From Primulina eburnea (lineage: Eukaryota; Streptophyta; Magnoliopsida; Lamiales; Gesneriaceae), in the NCBI RefSeq assembly GCF_022965805.1, contig NC_133114.1, positions 1,758,761 to 1,822,760 on the forward strand: 64,000 nt of DNA, in the 5' to 3' direction. The notes below the pieces were generated by a model that was given only the letters and a program-made list of their open reading frames with translations, had not been told where the DNA came from and ran no database searches. A program made the translations under genes and the position numbers. This document shows, piece after piece, positions 1-11,806 of this stretch. The stretch's first letter is position 1. Each line of letters starts with the position of its first letter.

Positions 1-2
1 CA

Positions 3-1205
3 GCCACATTTAGCATATAGATCAACCAAAGCCGATTCCACCACCACATCTCTCCAGCCACCCCTCTTCAAATATTGTCCATGCACCTCCTTTCCAAGCT
101 TCTCAGCAGCCAAACCAGAACAGGCACGTAGAACCGTACCGAAACTGTAAAGATCAATTTCCATATTCCGGAACAAGTCAATAACCCTTTCAAAGTCGCC
201 CTTCCGACAGTATCCCCCAAGCAATGCGCACCATGAAATTGAGTTCTTACTGTCCATTCTATCAAAAACGTGCTGTGAGTCTTCCACCAACCCACATTTT
301 GCATACATATCTACTAAACTACTATCAACAAAAACATTCACACTAAACCCACCAGTGATAACTTGTGCATGCACTTCTTTTCCTTGCTTCAGTCTTTCTA
401 AATTCCCCAAAGCGGTCAAAGCACTCCCGAAAGTAAACCAATCTGGAAGAAACCCATATTTCCTAGACATCAAACAGAACATTCCCAATGCCTCCCTGTA
501 CAAATTGCTCCGGGTGAACGCAGAAATCACAGAGGTACAACAAATGGCATCTGGTTCAACCATTCCATCGAACAGCTTGTGACAATCCCCTGGCTCAAAA
601 CTCCTCCCGTACATATCAATCAAAGCACCAACAATAACACTATTAAACTCAAGCCCACATTTCATCACCAACCCATGTAAGCATTTCCCCAATTTCAATT
701 CCCCCAGCTCTGCACAAGCTTTGACCACCGCTGATAAAGTGAAAGCATTCGGGTCAATGCCATAATCCAGCATATCAAGATACAAATTAATGGAATCACG
801 GGGTTTTCCTGCACGAATGTACCCTGATATCATCGAGCTCCAAGAAACGACATCCTTGTAGTATAACCCATCAAAGAGTTTTCGAGTATCGTTAAAATCT
901 GAACCAAGTTTGAAATACAGGGCTAAAAGAATGTTACCAACATAACGATCAGTTTGAAGGCCGGACTTTATGATGTGGCAGTGGAGCTGAAGGCCGAGGG
1001 TGAAGTTCAAGGATTTGATGGAAGAGTGTACAATTGTGGCATATAAGATTTGTTTGGAGACGATTTTCTTGTGGTTGGTTAAGGAGTTCAGCAAGGTGAT
1101 GGCATCGGAGATTAAGCCTGCTTTGCAGAATTGGATAATTTGAGATGGTGTGGATTGTGGAGATGCGTGATTTTGCGTGAAATGGCGTTTAAAGAAGAGA
1201 TTCAT
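3..1205 (-). CDS. Pentatricopeptide repeat (PPR) protein, PLS subfamily, 3' end outside window
   Basis: An uninterrupted frame runs from ATG at 1205 to the window edge, about 401 codons with no stop, so the C-terminal part is missing. The protein shows tandem PPR motifs typical of the PLS class, for example VVSWSSMISGYIRAGK, GALIDMYGR, ISWCALLGGYCRKGDFE, and repeated LGKCLHG / QGKEVHA / LGKEVHG segments about 100 residues apart. PLS-class PPR proteins bind organellar RNA one base per repeat and usually act in C-to-U editing in mitochondria or chloroplasts. From memory the order of motifs is close to Arabidopsis At1g03540 (E subclass), but the diagnostic C-terminal E/DYW part lies beyond base 1. 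The N-terminus (MNLFFKRHF, basic and hydrophobic) fits an organelle-targeting peptide. No intron is needed, as is usual in this family. The start is the first ATG of the frame and the 5' flank is AT-rich. Confidence 0.93.
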   Translation of the reverse strand, partial: MNLFFKRHFTQNHASPQSTPSQIIQFCKAGLISDAITLLNSLTNHKKIVSKQILYATIVHSSIKSLNFTLGLQLHCHIIKSGLQTDRYVGNILLALYFKLGSDFNDTRKLFDGLYYKDVVSWSSMISGYIRAGKPRDSINLYLDMLDYGIDPNAFTLSAVVKACAELGELKLGKCLHGLVMKCGLEFNSVIVGALIDMYGRSFEPGDCHKLFDGMVEPDAICCTSVISAFTRSNLYREALGMFCLMSRKYGFLPDWFTFGSALTALGNLERLKQGKEVHAQVITGGFSVNVFVDSSLVDMYAKCGLVEDSQHVFDRMDSKNSISWCALLGGYCRKGDFERVIDLFRNMEIDLYSFGTVLRACSGLAAEKLGKEVHGQYLKRGGWRDVVVESALVDLYAKCG

Positions 1206-1544
1206 CAATGTCAATTTCTCAAATTGTGGATGAATTTTTCCCAGACTGAATGAATGATATAAAATGCAACATCTTATCCATTACTTTTCTGGGAGTTTAC
1301 ATTGAGACTGTCGATCCGTTAACGCTTGAGCTCAAGCGACAGGCAACTCACGTTTATGTATTCTAGATCAATCTTGGTTCGATTATATAATGCCTCTTTC
1401 ATATGCAAGACCAAGGCAAGATCAATGGAAGTCCAAAGTAAAAGATGAATAACCCTAAATCCCAAAACTAAGGAAAAATATGCCAAACTATTGTTTCTGT
1501 CAAATCAACAAGATCCTAGTGATTAGATTTATCAGTAATCTTTT
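1206..1544. other. Upstream region of the PPR gene
   Basis: No gene seen. This is the expected promoter and leader of the minus-strand PPR gene; no element is clear enough to call. Confidence 0.4.
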
Positions 1545-3000
1545 TTACAAATATACAGATGGTTGTGGTCTAGAATTGGACGATTGTCCAATTCCTAACA
1601 GATTGTTGCTGAATCCCAAACCAACCTTGATGACTTTTCCCATTCTTCGTACGGAGTCAAGTTTGGTTGAGCTCGAATTGAAATTAGCAAAGGTTTTTGT
1701 TGCCTTTTCGAGTCCACGCTTGATCTTGCACATCTCTAGGTCTTTTTTACTTAAGATCACTTCAAATCTAGCCACAGAACCTTTTAACTCGATATTTTCT
1801 TTTGAAAGAATCGAGTTCAATTTATTTTTTTTGATCCAATCAACATATAGTTCTTCATACATTTTTTCTTTGTTTCAAATGTGCTTCTTCTTCATCTACT
1901 TCCTAGGTTTCTAGAATACTTGTATCACCGGAAGTTGTTGCATTGAGGCAGGTTAGGCTTGATGAATTTGGAGAGATATTCTTACCAGGTGTTGCAACAT
2001 CTGACGCAACATCAAGTGGGTTAACTTATATCCAATGTTTCTCCTCTAGTAATGCAAACAAGGAAGTAAGATGTTCCCCTTCACAGGATTCCTGTTCTTC
2101 ATCAAATTCTCCGTCACTCAAAGAAACATTCATTTCTTTGTTTTTACGGAGTCTCTTTGGACACTCATTTTCATAATGTCCAAAACCAGTGCATTCTCTA
2201 CATTCTACATAGTCGAAACCTCTTGGCATCTGATTGATTCATTACTTCATTTCTTATCTTTTTCAGGTAGTCTCCAAACTTTTTTGTGATCAATGAGATG
2301 GTGGAGTCTTCAGATACGTCAAACTCATTGATTTCACGAGAAATTTGAAGATGGTCATTTTAACAGTCACTTTAGACGTGAAATACAATAGTCTTCTCTT
2401 TGTCCTTCTTCTATAGGTCCAGGTTAATCTAAAAGGTTCGAAGGGAACTTATCAATTCATCCAATCCAAGCATAGTGGCGTCTCGCTCTTCATTTATTGT
2501 AGCGTTCCAAGAGTGATATTAAAACTTTGCTAATCAGTCTCTCATTTGAGATCGGATCACCAATGTTAAATGCTTCATTGGTAATATCACGCAGACGACG
2601 ATCATAAGAAGGCAATTGTCTCGATTTCTTCAATTCTTAAATTTTCAAATTTGGTAGTTAGCATTCTTAAATTGGTTCTCCGTATGCTCTCAGATCATTC
2701 GCAGTGCTTTTTAAAGATTTATCATGCATTCTTGGCAGAGACACAAATTGTGATTAAGCTAAACATATTTAAGTTAAAAGAAGTAAAAAATGACATTCAA
2801 CGCCTTTGAGTTGAAATTCAAAATTTGGAAATAATCAGTCGTCCATGTGCTTTCTGGTTTGATCAAATTGTCATCGTTTTCGTCAACCATTTTTGATGGA
2901 ATCCAACCATTGGCAAAACGTTGCCATGTCTTTTTTTCGATGGATTTGATGTAGACCCTCATTTTAACTTTCCAAATAGCGTAATTGGATCCATACAAAA
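1545..3000 (-). pseudogene. Decayed Copia-type gag, minus strand
   Basis: Three separated minus-strand stretches in different frames match, in order, the gag of Copia B lower in the window. About 2998-2774 encodes GSNYAIWKVKMRVYI, like GTNYGYWKNRISLYI at the start of that gag. About 2229-2026 encodes a CCHC zinc knuckle with spacing CX2CX4HX4C (CRECTGFGHYENEC) followed by an acidic tail. About 1862-1545 encodes FANFNSSSTKLDSV and a GLGF block, like the FNKFNVSSGKLENL region. Frameshifts and stops separate the pieces, so the element is dead. No protease, integrase or reverse transcriptase follows at lower coordinates, where the PPR gene lies. Confidence 0.75.
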
Positions 3001-3091
3001 CGGATGGTCAAAATGCAATGTTGACAACTGGCACATCTATAGTACATATTAAGCAAAAATAACCAGAATATCACTTGGTACTTCAAGTGTC

Positions 3092-3103
3092 GCTCAAATA
3101 CCA
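3092..3103 (-). other. Possible tRNA-Met primer-binding site of the decayed Copia element
   Basis: Read on the minus strand, TGGTATTTGAGC matches the tRNA-iMet primer-binding site TGGTATCAGAGC at 10 of 12 positions. It lies just upstream of the gag relic and follows CA-AT, the spacing seen at the LTR/PBS junctions of the intact elements here. A 5' LTR would extend above 3107, but I cannot define its far end. Confidence 0.35.
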
Positions 3104-3139
3104 ATTGAAAGAATTGTTTAACATATTTCTCTACTTCTA

Positions 3140-3553
3140 GTGGTGGCATTAGGTATACTCCTCCGAGGCAACATCGCCTGCCTAGCCCTCGACATCCCCT
3201 TAGTGTTCTTCGAGACAGAAAATGCAGTCTTTTTGTGCGTATTGCTTGTACTCTTTACAGTACGCCTCTCGATTTACTCGAATAGTTATACGAATGCCAT
3301 GCCGATTCTATTTGCGATGGTAATATACGCGGTTACCACGACTCTTCTTGGTCCTCTAGTGCTTATACCTGTTGTGTACTTGGCATGTACTTGCTTGCCT
3401 GGTTTCAATTGTAATGGGGAAGAACTTGGGTCGGTTTGCTTGGTTGGACTCGGGTTTTTGTTATTGAAATGGGTCGTTTTGGATGAGGGCCGACAATGGG
3501 GAGCGTTGGCTTTGGCTCTAACAGTATACCTATGTTGTCATTTCTTGTCTTAA
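3140..3553 (+). CDS. Orphan terminal exon of a multi-pass membrane protein
   Basis: An open frame of about 137 codons ends in TAA at 3551-3553. It has no ATG near its start; instead a good splice acceptor (pyrimidine run then CTTCTAG ending at 3140) precedes it, so it looks like a last exon or a truncated gene. The product is very hydrophobic with four or five likely membrane spans (for example VFLCVLLVLFTVRL, MPILFAMVIYAV, LVLIPVVYLACTC and LALALTVYLCCHFL). Its base composition is more balanced and less AT-rich than its surroundings, which argues for past coding selection. I do not recognise the family. It sits directly above the Copia relic, which may have cut away the upstream exons. Confidence 0.45.
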   Translation: MVALGILLRGNIACLALDIPLVFFETENAVFLCVLLVLFTVRLSIYSNSYTNAMPILFAMVIYAVTTTLLGPLVLIPVVYLACTCLPGFNCNGEELGSVCLVGLGFLLLKWVVLDEGRQWGALALALTVYLCCHFLS

Positions 3554-3769
3554 TAATGATAATCATGTTTCAGCATGTGATATACAGATAACATTAAGCT
3601 GATATAGCAGATGATAAAGATTACATGGAGAATTCAAACGTTAAAAACTTCAACAATTCAGAATTTGGAGGCTTCAGAATCATAGATGAAAGTTCTGTTC
3701 CCACTGTGTGAGAGAGATGAGGGTGAATGTTGTGTGAGTCAGTATGTAGGTGTTGTGCGAGGGTGTTGT
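3554..3769. other. Intergenic stretch
   Basis: Non-coding, with a GA/TG-rich patch (3710-3770). Nothing recognised. Confidence 0.3.
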
Positions 3770-4130
3770 AACACCCACGACAACATGTAGCGGAAGTTAC
3801 AGTTTAACAAATTAACACACAACTTGAATTATACTAATACGAGAGACGAGATATAAATTATGCACAAGTATCAAATACTTGTGCGGTGCCTCAGGGCAAA
3901 ATAATTCACTAGAAAAATTTGTAAGTTTACAAAAACCAATACTAGTGAGATAATCAAACAACTCCCTTATAAAGGCGAGTAGCAAACTGCATCCTAAACC
4001 TCTAACAAACCGTATAGCCAAAATACATAGGATGCATCAACTGAGAAATGAAAAGTCTTCAATGATCAACACACTAATTAAAACAATAATTAGGTGTTGT
4101 CTTTGGCTATAGTTTGTACTTCACAGCAAC
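3770..4130 (+). repeat. Dispersed repeat with a conserved 10-bp-arm hairpin (copy 1)
   Basis: This stretch matches, in opposite orientation, the sequence at about 62830-63240. Shared landmarks in order are ACAACATG(T/C)AGCGGAA, the hairpin GCACAAGTAT / ATACTTGTGC (spacer 3 bp here, 2 bp in the other copy), GCCTCA, TCACTAGAAAA, GTTTACAAAAA and ACTAGTGA. The mix of conserved blocks and diverged spacers suggests an old LTR or other retroelement terminus. No coding capacity is seen. Confidence 0.55.
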
Positions 4131-4490
4131 CCTTTTCCTACGGCACAAGCTTGCTGCGACATCAAAGGATTCTCAGTAAATACTTAGTCTCTCCGTGATT
4201 GTTGTGTTCTTCTCTCCACACCTGTTTTTCTTCTTTTTGTCCTATTTAACCTAGACAAAAGGCAATTTCATTAGGAAACAAACTCTTTTTAAAACAAGAA
4301 TAATATCTTAAAGATATTGTGATATCATATCATAAAGATTTTATAAAATCATATCAAATATAGTCTTGTATCACATGTTGATTTCAAGATTATCCTTATG
4401 TCTAGAAAAGCAAAATATCAAAAATAAAAACAGAAAATATATCAAGGAATAAAATTCCTTTCAATAGATAACTACTGCTTAATTGGAGTT
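4131..4490. other. Non-coding stretch between repeat and ACBP remnant
   Basis: AT-rich, no coding frame recognised; may be the remainder of the adjacent repeat. Confidence 0.3.
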
Positions 4491-4492
4491 AT

Positions 4493-5224
4493 TCATCTTG
4501 CAGAAGCTTGTTCCTTCAGTTGCTTCACCTTGGTAATGTAGTTACTCCTCGTTGCCACAAGGTATAATATACGGTGAGCATGAATGATGCTAGAGTTATC
4601 AAATACAAGCATTCTGATGCACTTACAAGAGCCAGCTCGAGCTCGGGTAGTGCTATTCCCAAGCTCAACTAGATTAGCTCTTATTTGCCATTTTGTTCAA
4701 AAAGAGTAATCTTCAACAAAGGAGTCTTACTTTCTCACGGCAAGACGCAATTTTCTATAATAGAAATAGAAAGAATGGATGAAAGAAACAGAGGGCCATT
4801 ATTTTCATTTTACATTATAATTAAAAAAAATTATTGTACTGAATCAAATGCATCAAATAATTCATCAGTTATCTTGCTCACTCGTTTGTCAGTCATATCA
4901 TCCAACCTCATAAATTAAATGTGAATTAAATACCTTCATCGGCCTTCCAAGAATCCCACTTTGCTCTCTCCTTCATGCTGAACATACCGGGACGGCCTGC
5001 GATTGTGAAGGGTTAATTTTGTTTTTGCATCAACACAAATAGTAGAATTGTGATGAATGCAGGATTCATTTATATCTTAAACTGAATTTAGCAAAGCCTA
5101 ACTAACTTGTGTTGACGTTTCCAACTGTAGCTTGCTTGTGGAGTCCATACAGAATAAGCAAATTTTCGTTGGTTGTAGTATCCGGTAAGGTCTTAGCTAG
5201 GTTCGCATGCTCCTCAAAATCCTC
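4493..5224 (-). pseudogene. Acyl-CoA-binding protein (ACBP6-like) gene remnant, exons 2-4
   Basis: Small cytosolic ACBPs bind long-chain acyl-CoA esters and are about 90 residues long. Exon 2 (5224-5107) encodes EDFEEHANLAKTLPDTT then NLLILYGLHKQATVG; exon 3 (4996-4934) encodes RPGMFSMKERAKWDSWKADE; exon 4 (to TGA at 4493-4495) encodes NYITKVKQLKEQASAR. Acceptors ending in CAG flank exons 2 and 3 and the codon phases agree (A|GC at 5107/4996). These residues include the YKQATVG and KWDAWK signatures of the ACB domain. Two faults point to a pseudogene or badly damaged gene: exon 4 lacks the usual first half (the KSKEEAM block is reduced to VATRS) and the short first exon is not found. The upstream intron now holds an approximately 17.8-kb nest of retrotransposons. 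A spliced functional transcript cannot be excluded. Confidence 0.8.
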
Positions 5225-5344
5225 CTGAAGCCACAGAAATCTATACACATAAGTTTTAGCAAATATTGTTGAATAAAACATCTCTAGATAATAAATGAAG
5301 GTAAACCACGTGATACCGTAACCAAGGACATCCATAACAAAAGC

Positions 5345-5533
5345 TGTTAGGACCAATGGAATCCGGATATCTCCACACTGGTATGATATTGTCCACTTTG
5401 GGTTTTAACCCTCATGGTTTTGCTTTTGGAACCACCCAAAAGGCCTCATACCAATGAAGATATCATTCCATCTTTATTAACCCATGATCTTTCTCTAGAT
5501 CTTCCAATGTGGGACTTTGGCTGCATCCCAACA
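5345..5533 (-). repeat. TRIM LTR, 3' copy (left)
   Basis: Begins TGTTAGGACC and ends CATCCCAACA on the plus strand. Flanked outside by AAAGC and inside by the purine tract. Confidence 0.88.
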
Positions 5534-5637
5534 ATCCTCCCCTCAAACGAAGTTCCACCATTATTCTCATGGTCCGAGCCTCCCCTCAAGCCTTATTCAT
5601 CCTCTATCGAGGTTACTCCACTTCACTGCGTTGTAGC

Positions 5638-7717
5638 TGTTAGAGTAGGTGCACGTCGAGCCAAGTGTTGGCCGACTGTTCACGATGAAACTCTTTGTAT
5701 AAACGATCTTTATTTTAATAATATTTGAATTTATTAATTTGGCGCATCTTTATCTTTATACCCATGCTAGTTGCATAGATAAAGTCCTTGAATATACAAA
5801 TAGTAGAAAGAATATGAGATGCTCATATGATGAGTATCATGAAACTCATATTTGGAATACTGTATATTCTAAACCGTTCCTAGTCGATTCAGCCGCCACT
5901 AAGAAGGATATAGGCCGCTCGAGTTAGAGACTAGTATCTGCGATGTGAGTACCATGTTTCATTGGTAGGGGACATTGTGATGTCCGAGCATGCAGATAGG
6001 TGCTCCTTGTAGAGTGCACTGAACAACCCTCCATAAAAGGACTTTCCAAGTGGTTCTCACTTATCGAGTGGAAAAGTCCTGGTTTATGGTTGTACAGAAT
6101 TAGTCCTTATGACCCGGGACAACATTGAGACTCTATGTGCTAGCGTTTCACTTTGACTTGTTTACCGACTCTTATGGGGTCATTAGGTGGCAAGGTTGGG
6201 TGTTACGGCGAAACATATAGGAGTCGATGCATTGTAGTCGGGGATTCACCGCTTACCTACGGGTATGGATATCCTATGTGTTTATCATGTATGTGTGGGT
6301 TGAAATCTCTGATCAGAGTATGGTGGTAATTATGAAAGGGGTTTCATAGATTACACCATCGATGCAACCACGACATGACACATAGTATCGATTCATTGAC
6401 AACTCTCGATAAACCAATAGTTGTCGAATCGGTCGGGATATATGAGTTGAAGGGACCGTACTGTACGCTAACCATAATTGAATGGTTCTTGCAGGCACTA
6501 TCATGTGATACCTAGGGAATCACGTAAGCGATGCTGCTAGGCGTTTAACGTGATTGGTTGGGTACTATCAGACTTGAGTTCTGACGTTCTTACTATCAAG
6601 GAGTTGATAAGTAAGAATGGAGCAATTGGGGTATGCTCATATAAGGACATGTTTAGTCCGAATCACATAGAGATGTGAACCCACGGCTAGTTGTATCAAT
6701 GAACCATTGAGGGCCACACAAGTACTTGCTTTGTAAATCCCGAGGAGAAGTAAAATAGTTCAATGTGTTGAACGGCTTATAAATGTGTTTATAAGCGTAA
6801 AGAAAATTAGAAGTATGACTTCTATGAGAGAAATATAAATTTTAATTTATGGAAGTGTTCCTAAGATTAAAATTTGGCCAAGTAAATAATGTAGTTGAAA
6901 ATTGTGATTTTCATAAACATTGTTGTGGACTAAATTAAATTAATTCAAGTGTTGAATTAATTAAACACTAGTGGACCAAGTAGAGTCTAAATAATTAAAT
7001 TAATTCAAGTGTTGAATTAATTAAATAATATTGAGTCTTGTAGAGCTCAATTTAAATAATTATTTAACTAGTGGGACTTGAGTAAAATCAAGTAATATTT
7101 AATTTATCTCAAATGTGTTTGAGATAATAAAATTTAGTCTATGGTTTTTAATGTGTTAAAAACCATATAATATATAAGTGAGACATGTAGGGTTTGCATG
7201 CTTGGGAGGTGAAGAGACTTCAATACTTTTTAATAAAATAATGCATGGCATGGGGAACATCTTTTTCCACTTTTCCCACACCCAAGTCTAGACTTCACTC
7301 CCTAACTTGTATCTCTCCTTGGCCGAAAATTTGAGGGATTTTTCTCTCAAATTTTTCTTTCTTTTGTTCTTCATTTTCTTGGAGAAAAATTCTTCTCTTT
7401 GATAAATCCTTAAGTTTTTCTAGTGCAAAACTTAAGGGGATTTACATAGCCAAGTGGTGGGCCTTATTCTTGAAGGGGAAAAGAAGGAGCTTGTAGATTT
7501 CTCTACCAAAACAAGAGCTTTGTTATTTTAAACAAAGTTGGAGCCATTTCATCAACTCTAAGGAGTTGATAGGTAAATTTCTAAAAACATCCTATGTATG
7601 TTTTGTTTTTGTAAATATTGCACAAAACCATTTTTCATGGGGGCCGAAATTTTGCTCTTAAAATTTTAATTTTTCGCTTCCGTTGCGTTTCCGGCCTCCG
7701 TAACCGATCCGCTTTCA
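5638..7717 (+). repeat. Copia A 5' LTR
   Basis: 2,080 bp, TG...CA. A TATA-like box TATATAA lies at 7171-7177. A stretch around 6930-7030 carries two near-identical copies of TTAATTCAAGTGTTGAATTA, itself an inverted repeat. Confidence 0.95.
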
Positions 7718-9559
7718 AGTGGTATCCGAGCTAAGGTTACGGTTTTTGTGCTATATTTACGTAATATTGTATTGAGATCGATTTCTAACCGCTTGAGAAT
7801 TTTTGTGCAAAGAATATGCAAGGACCGAATTTTTTACAAAAAAAAAAAAAATAAATAAATAAATAAAATAAGTTTTTCGGGGGCTGCCCGAGGGCTGCCC
7901 GAATGGGCTGCCCGAAAATTTCGGGCAGCCGAGGGGCAGCCCAAGGGGCTGCCCGAAATGTGCAGATTTTCAAATAAAAAAAAAAAAAAAAAATTTTTTT
8001 GTTGCCGGAATCCGGCGACGGAGCTCCGGCGACGGCAATGACGGCTAGGGTTTCCAAAAGTGTTTTGGACAATCTTAGTGTCATGGACCTTGAGTTGTTG
8101 GGCCATTAGATGGTCAACATAATTTTGTGAAATTTAAATGGGCCAAGCTATTTTGGTGAAAATGAGTTTTGGGCCCTTAAGTTTAAATTTACAATTGTTG
8201 CACATATTTTCTCATAAAATAAATAGTTGAAGTGGGACTTTAATTATTTATAGTAAATTGTGATTTACAAGAAATTCGATTATAAATAAATTAATTTGAA
8301 AGTAAACAAAGGTGTTTGTGTACTTTGTTAATTTAATTTATAATTGTGGCGGTTAGTGATTGGATCAAGATATATAATATTGGATCAATTAATTATAGTG
8401 ATAATTAATTGATGGTGTATGATATGTGATATTATGCATGAAGGATGATCAAAAGCCCAAGCCCAATTTGCTAGGTGTATGCTAGGATATTTGTGTTGTA
8501 TGATTGTAATAATTATCAATTTATAAAGTGGGCTTGGTTTATGGCCCGTTCCCACCCCCCATGAGATGTATCCCTATGTGCCATGGATATTTAATTGTAA
8601 ATATTAGAATAGGGGAAGATCAAGATTGGAAGATGGTGGCCTTGGTGATTATGAAGATCGAAGACATGTAATATAGGATGCTAATGTAATAGTTTAGTTG
8701 CATTGCATCCCGTGCATTTACCCTAGGATTGGACCTAGGCCCGTGTTTGGCTCACACGGGCCATTAGTGTTGGGGCAATTGATCATCCTTGTATTGTTTT
8801 CTATTTATAATATATGCATGATATGTTATAAATAATGAGTATGTGCGTTATTATTATTATAATAACAAAGTTGCATGAATCCGGCAAACATACGATCAAA
8901 CATGGCGAGCTTTTAAAATAAAATTAATGATGAGACCTTTCAAAATTAAAAACCCTCATTTTGAATAAGATTCAAAATTAATATCAAGTCCGAAAAGGGG
9001 AATTATAAATTTGTTTATAATTTCCTTGTCTTCCATCGACAATGGGTGCATGATGAACGCTACCCGTACTCGGGGCTCGGCTCATATTATTGGGGGAGCC
9101 TTGAGTGCCGGAAAGCTGTGACATCCATTGACATGGTGATGTGAACTACGTGGAACTCCCATGATTTCGGCTCATATTATTGAGGGAACTCATGGCGACC
9201 GTCCATTAAGGTTCAACATCGATGGGTAAGGCTTGACACGTAAAGATGAACGACGTCTATAATGGGTCCTAATCAAACGTGAGACAAAAGTTTACGTTAA
9301 GGGTTGCATTGTGATGCAATTGGGAAACTACCTTTTAGGAATTGTGATTGGCTGTATAATCGGGATCACAATTCGCTAATTGGACCTTACGTACCTACTG
9401 AGGAAAGGAGTTTCCCGTTTTCACTAGAGGGTAGTGAAAAATGTCAAAACAGTGGGAGCGATTATTTATAAAGTAAAAGTCCAAACTTTATATCTTATTA
9501 AATATTTTAAAATAGTCATTAACATTTATCTGTTTTACTTTTCAGTACAATCTATTGAC
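7718..9559 (+). other. Copia A untranslated leader
   Basis: 1.84 kb between the primer-binding site and the gag start with no coding frame. It holds homopolymer runs (A at about 7839-7851, A then T at about 7978-8000), a block of GC-rich inverted repeats (7876-7960) and long moderately AT-rich sequence. Such long leaders carry packaging and dimerisation signals in some Copia lineages; no specific signal is identified. Confidence 0.7.
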
Positions 9560-11806
9560 ATGTCATCAATTCGCAACCGTTTTCCGTCATTCTCGAAAAA
9601 CACATTCTAACCGGACCAAACTATATCACTTGGCTAAGAAATTTAAAGATTGTCCTTAACTCGGAGAAGATCGCGTATACACTGACTGAGGCGCCCCCTG
9701 CTGAGGCTCCTATAGGCTGCACTCCTGAGGAATTGCAGACCTACAAGGAATGGTGTGACCATGACTTGAAGGCGAAGTGTTATATGCAGGCTTCGATGAA
9801 CGATGAGCTGCAAAGGCGATTCGAGGATGCTAAGAATGCTGCTGACATTCATATGCACCTCAAGGAGCTCTTCGGTGAGCAGACTCGGCCTTTGAGGCAT
9901 GCCACAGTAAAGGAGCTCATCACTTTACGCATGCGAGATGGGACTTCGGTCCATGAGCATGGCCTAAAGTTGATTGGGCTCGTGGATAAGCTCGTAGGCA
10001 TGGATTTGATCTTGCCATCGGAGTTGACCACGGATGTGCTACTGTTGTCACTGCCGAACTCGTTCGATCCTTTTGTGGTGAATTTCAATATGAACAAGCT
10101 CGAGCCCAGCCTTGAAGAGTTGGTCAATATGCTTGTGACTTTTGAGTCCACGATCAAGAAGGAAAAGCCGGTTCTTTATGTGGGCTCTTCATCTGGCACG
10201 AAGACCGGTCCACTTGGGAAAGGAAAGAAACGTTCTTTCAAGCGCCCCAAGAAGAGCGAGCCCTTGAAGAGGCAAACTCCGAGTCCCGTTGTGGCAGCCG
10301 CGCCAGTAAAGGCTGAAAAGACTGTTGACATCTGTCACCACTGCAAGAAGCCTGGACATTGGAGGCGTAACTGCAGGGAATATCTTGCGCAGAAGGGTTC
10401 TGCCAAAGGTATGTTCTACATTGAAGTGAATATCTCTATTAACTCTACTTCTTGGGTATTGGATACCGGCTGTGGCTCACATCTCTGTAATGATTTGCAG
10501 GTGATGGGAAGAAGTAGGAGGCTCCGAGAGGGTGAGACCTTCCTGAGGATGGGCAATGGAGCAAGGGTTGCTGCCAAAGCCGTAGGAGATGTTTATTTAT
10601 GTTTGAACAATGATTTTAATTTGGTTTTAAGAGATGTTTTGTATGTACCAGACTTGGTTAAAAACATTATTTCCATTTCTATGCTTGATATTGATGGATT
10701 TTCTTGTTTATTTAGCAAAGGTGTTTGCAATATTTACAAGAATGAATGTTTAGTTGGTACCGGTGAACTTGAAAACAATCTCTACACCTTAAAATTAAAA
10801 GATATTCCACTCAACAATGTCCAAACGATAACAACAACAAATAAGCGCAAACAAGATACTCTTAATTCGGCACAATTATGGCATGCTCGATTAGGTCATA
10901 TTTCCTCAAGAAGAATGAACAAGCTAGTGGGAGTTGGCATGTTTGATATGTCTGATATTAACGCTCTCACGACTTGTGAATCCTGTCTGAAAGGAAAGAT
11001 GACCAAAATTCCCTTTAAGGGCCATGCGGAGCGAGCCAAAGGGTTATTGGATTTGATCCATACCGATGTGTGCGGTCCGCTTAGCATCACCACTAAGCAT
11101 GGACATGCCTACTTCATCACCTTTACCGATGACCATTCGAGGTATGGGTATGTGTATTTGATGAAATACAAGTCTGAAGCCTTTGAAAGGTTCAAAGAAT
11201 TCAGAAGTGAAGTAGAGAAGCAATTGGGACGAAGCATCAAGACACTTCGATCGGATCGAGGTGGTGAGTACTTGAGTGCCGAGTTCCAAGAGTATCTTAG
11301 AGAGAATGAGATTCTCTCGCAGTGGACTCCGCCCGCTACACCGCAGTTGAATGGTGTTTCGGAGCGTCGTAACCGGACCTTGATGGACATGGTTCGGTCT
11401 ATGATGGGGTTCACAGAGTTGCCGCCATCCTTTTGGGGATATGCGCTTGAAACAGCGGCACTGTTGTTGAATCATGTCCATACAAAAGCAGTTGATAAGA
11501 CACCATATGAGATATGGATGGGTAAGCCACCCAAATATTCTTATTTTAGAATATGGGGGTGCCCTGCTTATGTGAAGCAGGTAGTGGGAGATAAATTGGA
11601 TAGTCGATCCATTTTATGTTACTTTGTGAGATATCCAAGGAATTCAGCTGGATATTATTTCTATCATCCCCAAGAAACAAAGGTGTTTGTTTCTAGGAAC
11701 GCAACCTTTTTGGAAAGGGAATTTCTATTGGATAGAAAAGGCGAGATGATAGAACTCGAAGAGGTTCGAGAGGCACCCACAGTCGTAGAACCCACACCCG
11801 AGAAGC
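9560..11806 (+). pseudogene. Copia A gag, protease and integrase (frameshifted near start)
   Basis: The probable start ATG at 9560 (MSSIRNRFPSF) meets TAA at 9608; the gag frame continues one frame over from 9604 (ILTGPNYITWLRNLK), so a 1-bp loss near 9600 disables translation. From 9604 the frame is open to the Copia B insertion. It encodes a UBN2-type gag, a CCHC knuckle CHHCKKPGHWRRNC (about 10334-10375), an aspartic protease with WVLDTGCGSH, the integrase zinc-binding part (HARLGH...CESC) and the DDE core with HTDVCGP, LRSDRGGE and GVSERRN. The distal end of this frame past 11806 is Copia B LTR sequence, not Copia A. Confidence 0.93.
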
